From UBA3792 sp946185305 (GTDB taxonomy: Bacteria; Bacillota; Clostridia; Christensenellales; CAG-138): a stretch of 6,336 nucleotides of DNA. The position numbers and the translations under genes are program-made. The stretch lies in contig CAMHJE010000143.1 of assembly GCA_946185305.1 (NCBI GenBank), positions 1 through 6,336 of the forward strand, given 5' to 3'. Shown in pieces: positions 1 through 4,769 of this stretch. The notes under the pieces are model-generated. The model did not search any database. It saw only the letters and a program-made list of their open reading frames with translations, and was not told where the DNA came from. Position 1 is the first letter of the stretch; each line of letters begins with the position of its first letter.

Positions 1-1
1 G

Positions 2-26
2 CATACCCTGTCACAGGAGGTGACAG
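2..26 (+). repeat. 25-nt direct repeat, upstream copy
   Basis: Positions 2-26 match positions 219-243 at 24 of 25 bases; the only difference is A15 versus G233 within the GGAGG-containing centre. The copy contains a 7-bp inverted repeat, CTGTCAC (8-14) and GTGACAG (20-26), around a 5-nt loop. It is an imperfect relative of the longer palindrome at 217-251, because the sequences diverge after position 26. The two copies bracket about 190 bases of hairpin-rich DNA. That could reflect insertion with duplication of the target, or local duplication of a sigK regulatory module. What lies upstream of base 1 cannot be seen. Confidence 0.8.
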
Positions 27-36
27 TCTGCGTATT

Positions 37-62
37 CCGTCGAAAGTCGCGTCTTTCGACGG
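37..62. repeat. Hairpin 1 of a non-coding hairpin cluster
   Basis: A perfect 10-bp inverted repeat: CCGTCGAAAG (37-46) pairs with CTTTCGACGG (53-62), leaving a 6-nt loop. No T-run follows on either strand, so it does not look like an intrinsic terminator. Its loop side shares AGTCGCG (45-51) with the 3' arm of the next hairpin (121-127), which suggests that the hairpins belong to one mosaic repeat unit. Confidence 0.75.
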
Positions 63-84
63 GTACCGCTGCGGCGGGGTTTTG

Positions 85-127
85 CGCGACTGCCTAAAAT
101 GCTCTGCATTTTCGGGCGGCAGTCGCG
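85..127. repeat. Hairpin 2, two nested stems
   Basis: The outer stem CGCGACTGCC (85-94) pairs perfectly with GGCAGTCGCG (118-127). Inside it, AAAATGC (96-102) pairs with GCATTTT (106-112) around a 3-nt loop. The result is a long, almost continuous cruciform-capable structure with no coding potential. The nested arrangement resembles REP- or MITE-type intergenic repeats rather than a terminator; that family assignment is inference. Confidence 0.75.
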
Positions 128-133
128 AAAGGT

Positions 134-166
134 GTCAAATGCACCGTACACGCCGCTGCATTTGAC
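134..166. repeat. Hairpin 3 of the non-coding cluster
   Basis: GTCAAATGCA (134-143) pairs perfectly with TGCATTTGAC (157-166) around a 13-nt loop. The AAATGC/GCATTT core also forms the inner stem of the preceding hairpin, so the two stems are related in sequence. Beyond it, bases 167-197 show no feature I can support. Confidence 0.75.
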
Positions 167-197
167 GGATTTTAGAAACATCTGGTTGCAGCATTTG

Positions 198-226
198 TTC
201 TATTGATACGACTATGAACATACCCT
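198..226 (+). promoter_or_regulatory. Candidate SigE-type promoter of sigK
   Basis: TTCTATT (198-204) is followed after 14 bases by CATACCCT (219-226). The Bacillus SigE consensus is roughly kmATATT, about 14 bases, then CATACAmT. The -10 element matches at 7 of 8 positions and the -35 at 5 of 7. SigE is the known transcriber of sigK in Bacillus subtilis, so the match fits the gene downstream. If used, transcription would begin near 232-235, leaving a leader of only about 12-15 nt with the Shine-Dalgarno sequence at its tip. The -10 element lies inside the inverted repeat at 217-251 and recurs at 2-9. Confidence 0.45.
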
Positions 227-251
227 GTCACGGGAGGTGACAGGGTATGTT
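217..251 (+). promoter_or_regulatory. Perfect 15-bp inverted repeat over the sigK start
   Basis: Bases 217-231 and 237-251 are perfect reverse complements around a 5-nt loop, GGGAG. The loop and closing pair hold the Shine-Dalgarno sequence GGGAGG (232-237), and the right arm contains the ATG of sigK (247-249). In a transcript begun upstream, the start codon would be base-paired, a layout suited to translational control. As DNA, the dyad places TGACAGG on both strands. This resembles the core GGACARR of the SpoIIID site, and SpoIIID controls sigK in B. subtilis. A third possibility is a terminator of an upstream transcript, since ATCATTTTT follows. The structure is seen; its role is inference. 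Confidence 0.6.
219..243 (+). repeat. 25-nt direct repeat, sigK-proximal copy
   Basis: This is the downstream partner of the repeat at 2-26 (24 of 25 bases identical, offset 217). It lies wholly within the inverted repeat that overlaps the sigK translation start. Confidence 0.8.
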
Positions 252-945
252 ATCATTTTTGGCGGCGATGCTGCACAGCATCTGTTTCTTCGGCGCTATC
301 GGCGAGATCGCGGCGTTTCCGAAACCGTTCGACAAGGCGGAGGAGACGTATTGGATCGGGCGCCTGCAATCCGGCGACGAGGAGGCAGCGGAGCAGCTGA
401 TTGTTCACAACCTGCGGCTTGTCGCGTACATCGCCAAAAAATACGAAAAGAACAACGGTGCCGACCGTGACGATCTGATTTCCTGCGGCACAATCGGCTT
501 GATCAAGGCCGTGCGCACATTTTCGGAAGCGAAAGGGAGTCTGTCGGGGTATGCGTCGCGCTGCATTGAGAACGAAATCTTAATGAGTTTTCGACGGGAA
601 AAGAAGCTCGTACAGACCGTTTCGATGGAGGAACCCATTGGGCAGGACAAGGAGGGCAACGATCTTTCGATTGCGGAGCTCGTCGGCACCGATCAGGATG
701 CGATCTTCGAGCAGGTGCAAAAGCGCCTCGACGCCGACCGTGTGCATAAAGCCATGCGCAGGGCACTGAATAAGCGCGAACAGCGGGTGCTGTCCCTGCG
801 CTACGGGCTCGGCGGCGGGTCGCCGCTGCCGCAACGGGCGGTCGCGGAGATCCTCGGCTTGTCACGCAGCTATATCAGCCGCATCGAAACACGCGCCATG
901 GAAAAGCTGAAAGCGGCGCTGGTCGAACAGCCGAGCGAACGATAA
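247..945 (+). CDS. sigK: RNA polymerase sporulation sigma factor SigK (pro-form)
   Basis: 232 residues, the mother-cell late sporulation sigma factor that directs transcription of coat and cortex genes. The first ~20 residues are hydrophobic and precede AFPKPF, aligning with the AFPQPL region after the pro-sequence of B. subtilis SigK. The protein is therefore probably made as an inactive membrane-bound precursor cleaved by SpoIVFB. Region 2 includes LIVHNLRLVAYIAKKY (51-66), DLISCGTIGLIKA (76-88) and the promoter -10 recognition segment YASRCIENEILMSFRR (102-117). IGQDKEGND (131-139) is a SigE/SigK family hallmark. Region 4 (about 173-222) carries the helix-turn-helix with LGLSRSYISRIETRAMEKL. 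The ATG at 247 is chosen because GGGAGG (232-237) lies 9 nt upstream and because it retains the pro-sequence. The gene is continuous, with no skin-like interruption. Confidence 0.93.
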   Translation: MLSFLAAMLHSICFFGAIGEIAAFPKPFDKAEETYWIGRLQSGDEEAAEQLIVHNLRLVAYIAKKYEKNNGADRDDLISCGTIGLIKAVRTFSEAKGSLSGYASRCIENEILMSFRREKKLVQTVSMEEPIGQDKEGNDLSIAELVGTDQDAIFEQVQKRLDADRVHKAMRRALNKREQRVLSLRYGLGGGSPLPQRAVAEILGLSRSYISRIETRAMEKLKAALVEQPSER

Positions 946-959
946 CGGCGGATCGTTTT
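938..959 (+). terminator. Weak terminator-like hairpin at the sigK end
   Basis: AACGAT (938-943) pairs with ATCGTT (952-957) around an 8-nt loop, and the second arm runs into TTTT (956-959). It overlaps the sigK stop codon. The stem is short and AT-balanced and the U-run brief, so termination here is likely inefficient if it happens at all. Confidence 0.3.
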
Positions 960-980
960 CGTATATTCAGGAAAAAAGGA

Positions 981-1009
981 TTGCACAGAGCATGGCCTTT
1001 TGGTATACT
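981..1009 (+). promoter_or_regulatory. Probable SigA promoter for the LRR lipoprotein
   Basis: TTGCAC (981-986) and TATACT (1004-1009) are separated by 17 bases. The -10 matches the vegetative consensus at 5 of 6 positions; the -35 keeps only the TTG core. The predicted start is near 1016, giving an mRNA leader of about 50 nt. The -35 lies 36 bases beyond the sigK stop, so the lipoprotein gene appears to have its own promoter. Confidence 0.6.
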
Positions 1010-1058
1010 GCAAATAGGGGAATATATAGTTTCCCCGGACCGACTATATGCAAATAGG
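1009..1058 (+). repeat. Paired 10-nt repeat TGCAAATAGG
   Basis: TGCAAATAGG occurs at 1009-1018, at the -10/start region, and again at 1049-1058, where it supplies the AGG of the Shine-Dalgarno sequence. The spacing is 40 bases. It may be a local duplication or chance; no function is assigned. Confidence 0.45.
1017..1036 (+). promoter_or_regulatory. 5'-terminal mRNA hairpin
   Basis: GGGGAA (1017-1022) pairs with TTCCCC (1031-1036) around an 8-nt AT-rich loop. If transcription starts near 1016, this hairpin is at the extreme 5' end of the mRNA. That position is known to protect Gram-positive transcripts from 5'-dependent decay. The role is inferred from position only. Confidence 0.4.
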
Positions 1059-1068
1059 AGGAGACAGT

Positions 1069-3492
1069 ATGAAACGATTCCGAAGGATCAGCTGTATGCT
1101 GCTTGCGCTGTGCATGGTGCTTGGCTGCTTTGCCTGCACAAAACCCGCCGAGCCGGGCACGCCGTCTGCGACAGCCGCGCCCGCAAAGCCTGCCGATAAC
1201 GCCCCTACCGCCGCACCCGAGCCGACGCCGGAGCCGCTGCCGTACTGGGTGTATGACTATGCCTACGGCTATATGAAGATCACCGTAGACAACGATATGC
1301 CGGCACAGCCGCAGGATGACGGCAAATCACTGTTGTTCACCGATCCGAACGGCAAGTGGACGCTCTCGTTCACGCCGGTATCCGTGACGCAGCTCGAGAA
1401 CCAAACGAGCACGCTTGTCGCGTATACCGAAATGAAAAAGGATTTCGGCTATTATCAGAACGTCGTAATCGAGGATCGCACCGGTGTTTATACCGACAGT
1501 GCCATCAAGGTCACTTACCTTGCTTTTGAGCGCAATCCGGACTGGGTGCCTGCCAAGCAGGGCTACACGACCGGCGCGCAGGAGGCGCATGCCTACTGGG
1601 TCTTTAACTACGGCGACACGTACATCGGCCCGTGGGGCGGCTTGATCGTTCAGCTTTCTCTGCCCGAAAAGACGACCGACCCGCTCGCGCCGGTGCTGGA
1701 GGACAAGAATCTTTTGACGCTGCTGGAGAATAACGAATTCATTATCGGCGGCGGCACACAGAGCATTTCGATCCCCGGCATCACCGCCGAATTCCCGGCG
1801 CGCTGGCAGAACGTCAGCAGCGACGGCAAGGGCACGCTGTGGGCCTCGATCCAGGGAGAAACCAAAGGCTCGATCTACATCGGCACCACGATCTATGCCG
1901 ATCCTAAGGTCGCCGCGGGCTACATCAGCCCGAACTATCGCACGCTCACGTTCAACGGCCGCGAGTGGTACGGCGAAGTGCGCACCTCCACGCTGTCCGA
2001 AACAACCCTCAAGGGCCTTGAGCTGTATTCCGACTTTACCGAGTATCATGCGGCGTCGGTTAAGCTGAATCTGCGCAATTGGACGAGTGACGAGGACTTC
2101 TGGAAGTACACCGAAAGCGAAACGTTCAAGGCCATCATGGAAAGCCTTGTCCTCGACCCGGCTTCGTTCCATAACCCGGAGGACGATTATAAGGATGCAT
2201 CCGGCTTTACATGCAACAACATCAATGAGATTTCCGCCTATACGGGAACCGAAACGGATCTTGTGATCCCGGCGGTGATCGGTGAAAACGAGATCGTCGG
2301 CATCAACACGAATCTGTTCAAGAACAATACCAGCATCACTTCCGTGGTGATTTCCGAGGGCATCGTGTATGTCGAATACGCGGCGTTCCGCGGCTGCACG
2401 AATCTGAAATCCGTCGTGCTGCCCAATTCGCTGACCTACATTGATATGCACGCGTTCCAGGACTGCACCGCGCTCGAAAGCATCACGTTCGGTGACGGAC
2501 TGATCGAGATCGACAACGAAGCGTTCGACGGCTGTTCCGCTTTGGGTGACGTACTGCTGCCGACATCGGTTGTGCGAATCGGCAACGACGCGTTCTACAG
2601 AGCGGGCAGCGGCAGCGGCCGCTTCGAATGCCCGGCGGACGGCACGGTATATGGCAGCAATGCCCTGGCGGAATCGCACTTCTCGTCTGTCGAGATCGGC
2701 ACGAACGCCAACCTGTCCGATCACCATGTCATGAGCTGCATCGACACGTCCTCCATCACCATCGGCGACGGCTGCACCGAGCTTGGCGAATACTTTGCTT
2801 GGGATGTATACGACAAGGATACGAAGCTCACGACGGTCAACCTGCCCGATACGATCAAGAAGATCGGCATGAATGCTTTCTATGGCCGCAAGGGACTTGC
2901 TTCCGTTAACCTCGGTACGGTAGAGACGCTTGGAGAAAGCGCGTTCTACGGCACGGGCCTCCGCGAGATCGTCGTTCCCGGCACAGTCAAGGCGGTGCCG
3001 CGCAGCTGCTTCGAGAACTGTCCGTATGTCATGACGATCACGATTTCCGAGGGCGTCGAATCGCTCGATGAATGGGCATTCAGCTATGCGGGACGCCATT
3101 ATGACGGTATATGGGCGTATGATTTCTTTACGGAAGAGGAAGCCGCGCAGCATCCGGAATACGTCCCGAACGGCTCCGAGCCGTACAGCTACTATGTCAA
3201 GGTATACGTGCCGTCCACGCTGCAAACGACCGGCTACGGCGCATTCTGCGGCATTATCGGCAGCGTGTATATGCTTTGGTGCACGGATCCTTCCATGCTC
3301 CCCACGAACTACGATAAGGGAACCTTTGCCAGTACGTATCTGTATCAGATCTTCTTTACCCAGGAAGCCATCGAAGCGTACGGCGGCGCGTTTGACGCCT
3401 ATTGCCTGACCTTCGATCGCATCAAGGACATCGCGTGGTATGAGGATACGACCAAGAGTGTATACTGGAACACCAATCCCGAAAATAAATAA
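1069..3492 (+). CDS. BspA-like leucine-rich repeat lipoprotein
   Basis: 807 residues, predicted surface lipoprotein. The N-terminus MKRFRRISCMLLALCMVLGC is a lipoprotein signal with Cys20 as the likely lipidated residue (VLGC); Cys23 is an alternative. A Pro/Ala/Thr-rich linker (about 25-60) probably spans the cell wall. Residues about 67-225 and 231-363 look like two successive domains of similar length, which I cannot assign. From about 388 to 680 come roughly nine BspA/TpLRR-type repeats (LRR_5), for example AFRGCTNLKSVVLPNSLTYI and AFQDCTALESITF, with the usual lead-in TGTETDLVIP. An irregular stretch interrupts them, and a further partial repeat follows. Such proteins often mediate adhesion or binding; no ligand can be read from the sequence. 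The start at 1069 is chosen over an in-frame ATG at 1048 because AGGAGG (1056-1061) lies 7 nt upstream of it. Confidence 0.88.
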   Translation: MKRFRRISCMLLALCMVLGCFACTKPAEPGTPSATAAPAKPADNAPTAAPEPTPEPLPYWVYDYAYGYMKITVDNDMPAQPQDDGKSLLFTDPNGKWTLSFTPVSVTQLENQTSTLVAYTEMKKDFGYYQNVVIEDRTGVYTDSAIKVTYLAFERNPDWVPAKQGYTTGAQEAHAYWVFNYGDTYIGPWGGLIVQLSLPEKTTDPLAPVLEDKNLLTLLENNEFIIGGGTQSISIPGITAEFPARWQNVSSDGKGTLWASIQGETKGSIYIGTTIYADPKVAAGYISPNYRTLTFNGREWYGEVRTSTLSETTLKGLELYSDFTEYHAASVKLNLRNWTSDEDFWKYTESETFKAIMESLVLDPASFHNPEDDYKDASGFTCNNINEISAYTGTETDLVIPAVIGENEIVGINTNLFKNNTSITSVVISEGIVYVEYAAFRGCTNLKSVVLPNSLTYIDMHAFQDCTALESITFGDGLIEIDNEAFDGCSALGDVLLPTSVVRIGNDAFYRAGSGSGRFECPADGTVYGSNALAESHFSSVEIGTNANLSDHHVMSCIDTSSITIGDGCTELGEYFAWDVYDKDTKLTTVNLPDTIKKIGMNAFYGRKGLASVNLGTVETLGESAFYGTGLREIVVPGTVKAVPRSCFENCPYVMTITISEGVESLDEWAFSYAGRHYDGIWAYDFFTEEEAAQHPEYVPNGSEPYSYYVKVYVPSTLQTTGYGAFCGIIGSVYMLWCTDPSMLPTNYDKGTFASTYLYQIFFTQEAIEAYGGAFDAYCLTFDRIKDIAWYEDTTKSVYWNTNPENK

Positions 3493-3507
3493 CAGGCTGT
3501 CAAACAG

Positions 3508-3536
3508 GGGACGCGTGTACGGCGCGTCCCTTTTTT
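3508..3536 (+). terminator. Intrinsic terminator of the LRR lipoprotein gene
   Basis: GGGACGCG (3508-3515) pairs perfectly with CGCGTCCC (3523-3530) around a 7-nt loop, followed directly by six T (3531-3536). It begins 16 bases after the stop codon and separates this unit from the transporter operon. Confidence 0.92.
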
Positions 3537-3568
3537 GATCCTGATATCGATAAAATATATAAAAAGGA

Positions 3569-3597
3569 TTGACTTCCGCAGATGCCTGTGGTAAAGT
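3569..3597 (+). promoter_or_regulatory. SigA-type promoter of the transporter operon
   Basis: TTGACT (3569-3574), a 17-base spacer and TAAAGT (3592-3597) form a vegetative promoter with a 5 of 6 match at -35 and 4 of 6 at -10. The AT-rich stretch just upstream (about 3550-3565) could act as an UP element. Transcription would start near 3604, giving a leader of about 165 nt before the first transporter gene. A TATAAT at 3601-3606 has no suitably spaced -35 and is less likely to be the -10. Confidence 0.7.
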
Positions 3598-3630
3598 ATA
3601 TATAATTCTTAACGAAGGGACATCTATACG

Positions 3631-3687
3631 ATGACAATTCGTTTTTACGGCAGCTATATCTACTACTTTACCGGTCGGTTAAAGTAG
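3631..3687 (+). CDS. Tyrosine-rich leader peptide (18 aa)
   Basis: Short ORF encoding MTIRFYGSYIYYFTGRLK, ending in TAG. Four of 18 residues are Tyr (6, 9, 11, 12) and two are Phe (5, 13), all within nine residues; there is no Trp. A ribosome binding site AAGGGA (3615-3620) lies 10 nt before the ATG. The position is what marks it as regulatory: it sits between a promoter and an intrinsic terminator, upstream of an aromatic amino acid type transporter, and its control codons lie in the first arm of a hairpin. Its likely role is to sense charged tRNA-Tyr (and perhaps tRNA-Phe) by ribosome stalling. The peptide itself probably has no function after synthesis. Confidence 0.7.
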   Translation: MTIRFYGSYIYYFTGRLK

Positions 3688-3718
3688 CTGTTTGTGTTGC
3701 CGCCGCGCATGATGCAAT

Positions 3719-3747
3719 CGCCGCACAAATAGCTGTGCGGCGTTTTT
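3719..3747 (+). terminator. Intrinsic terminator in the operon leader (attenuator)
   Basis: CGCCGCACA (3719-3727) pairs perfectly with TGTGCGGCG (3734-3742) around a 6-nt loop, followed by TTTTT (3743-3747). It lies between the promoter and the ribosome binding site of the first transporter gene, so it must be bypassed for expression. The upstream sequence CGCCGCGCA (3701-3709) is a near-copy of the 5' arm and could pair with the same 3' arm, with one G-U pair. Confidence 0.88.
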
Positions 3748-3769
3748 GTTGAATAAGGAGGATATATCT

Positions 3770-4735
3770 ATGAAACACACGAAAATCTGGATGGCGGTAC
3801 TGCTTGCTGCGGCGCTGCTCGTTACATCGTTCGGCTGTTCCGGCGGACAGAGCGCGTCCGGTGAAAAGCACTATACGGTCGGTATCTGTCAGCTGGTGCA
3901 GCACGAGGCGCTCGATGCCGCAACCAAGGGCTTTTGCGACGTGCTGACCGAAAAGCTCGGCGACCGCGTGACCTTCGTATCGCAGAACGCGTCCGGCGAT
4001 CCGGCGACCTGCTCGGTCATCTGTACGCAGCTTGTCGGGGAAGAGGTCGATTTGATCATGGCAAACGCAACGCCCGCTTTGCAGGCCGCGCAGTCCGCGA
4101 CCAACAAGATCCCGGTGCTCGGCACGTCGATCACCGACTACGGCGCGGCGCTGGAGATCGACAACTGGAGCGGCGCGACCGGCACGAATATTTCCGGCAC
4201 ATCCGACCGCGTTCCGGAGGAGGAGCAGGCCAAGGTGCTGCAAACGCTGTTCCCCAATGCAAAAACCGTCGGCATACTCTATTGTTCAGCGGAAGCAAAT
4301 TCCAAGCTGCAGGCCGAGGCGTTCCGTGCTGCCGCGGAGGCAATGGGCTATTCCGTGTCCGCCTACACCTTTGCCGATTCCAACGACGTGGCGCAGATCA
4401 CCGCGCAAGCCTGCGGCGAATGTGACGTGCTCTATATCCCGACTGACAATACCGCCGCGTCCAATGCCGAGCTGATCGGCAATGTCGCCTTGGAAAACAA
4501 AACGCCGATCATCTGCGGTGAGGAAGGACTTTGCCGCAAGTGCGGTGTCGCCACGGTCTCCATCACCTACTATGAGCTCGGTCGTGTCACCGGCGAAATG
4601 GCGTATGAGATTTTGGTAAACGGTTCCGATCCCGCCACGATGGAGATTCGCTATGCGCCGTTTGATCGCAAGTACAATCCCGATCTGTGCGAAAAGCTCG
4701 GCATCACGGTGCCGGACGGCTTTACGGCGATGTGA
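3770..4735 (+). CDS. ABC transporter substrate-binding lipoprotein, TrpX type
   Basis: 321 residues. A lipoprotein signal peptide ends at SFGC with Cys23 as the anchor, so the mature protein would sit on the outer face of the membrane. From about residue 35 to the end it matches the ABC_sub_bind family (PF04392) by pattern: YTVGICQLVQHEALDAATKGF-like opening, NATPALQAAQ, IPVLGTSITDY, the SDRVPEEEQ segment and the late YYELGRVTGEMAYEIL helix. Streptococcal TrpX belongs to this family and binds aromatic amino acids. AAGGAGG (3755-3761) is 8 nt before the ATG at 3770, which is preferred over an upstream in-frame TTG lying in the terminator T-run. It is the first gene of a three-gene transporter operon; the Tyr-rich leader points to tyrosine or aromatic amino acids as substrate. 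Confidence 0.88.
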   Translation: MKHTKIWMAVLLAAALLVTSFGCSGGQSASGEKHYTVGICQLVQHEALDAATKGFCDVLTEKLGDRVTFVSQNASGDPATCSVICTQLVGEEVDLIMANATPALQAAQSATNKIPVLGTSITDYGAALEIDNWSGATGTNISGTSDRVPEEEQAKVLQTLFPNAKTVGILYCSAEANSKLQAEAFRAAAEAMGYSVSAYTFADSNDVAQITAQACGECDVLYIPTDNTAASNAELIGNVALENKTPIICGEEGLCRKCGVATVSITYYELGRVTGEMAYEILVNGSDPATMEIRYAPFDRKYNPDLCEKLGITVPDGFTAM

Positions 4736-4769
4736 CGACAGGATCACTTGACAGGAAGGAGGACGAGGG

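Larger units (their letters stand above)
3604..3769 (+). promoter_or_regulatory. Leader-peptide transcription attenuator (Tyr/Phe-type)
   Basis: The leader contains the four segments expected of a classical attenuator. Segment 1 (CTACTTTA, 3663-3670, over the Tyr codons) pairs with segment 2 (TAAAGTAG, 3680-3687), plus CC/GG inside; CAGCTA (3651-3656) can instead pair with TAGCTG (3685-3690). Segment 2 extended (3684-3696) can pair with segment 3 (3724-3736) over 13 positions, ten Watson-Crick and three G-U. Segment 3 is also the 5' arm and loop of the terminator at 3719-3747. A ribosome stalled at the Tyr codons would block 1:2, favour 2:3 and stop the terminator forming. A ribosome reaching the stop codon (3685-3687) would cover segment 2 and allow termination. 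No T-box sequence is seen. The pairings are read from the sequence; the mechanism is inference. Confidence 0.72.

Noticed and set aside
1..246. CRISPR array or tRNA gene in the upstream region
   Set aside because: There are only two copies of the 25-nt repeat, with a 192-base gap and no regular spacing. The stems do not form a cloverleaf with tRNA-conserved bases.
247..945. Interruption of sigK by a skin-like element
   Set aside because: The reading frame is continuous through regions 2 to 4, with no recombinase gene or split.
1048..1071. Upstream ATG at 1048 as start of the LRR lipoprotein
   Set aside because: AGGAGG at 1056-1061 lies downstream of it and is correctly spaced for the ATG at 1069, which also gives a canonical lipoprotein signal peptide.
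1327..3225. Long minus-strand open frame (632 codons) opposite the LRR lipoprotein
   Set aside because: It is an antisense shadow of GC-rich codons, has no ribosome binding site and no recognisable domain, and is rich in Arg/Asp/Ala as expected from such shadows.
3604..3769. T-box riboswitch upstream of the transporter operon
   Set aside because: No T-box consensus (AGGGTGG-ACCGCG type) or specifier stem precedes the terminator, and the leader is short. The Tyr-rich ORF explains the arrangement better.
3746..3770. TTG at 3746 as start of the substrate-binding protein
   Set aside because: It lies in the terminator T-run, has no ribosome binding site and would add residues before a normal signal peptide; the ATG at 3770 has a strong site.
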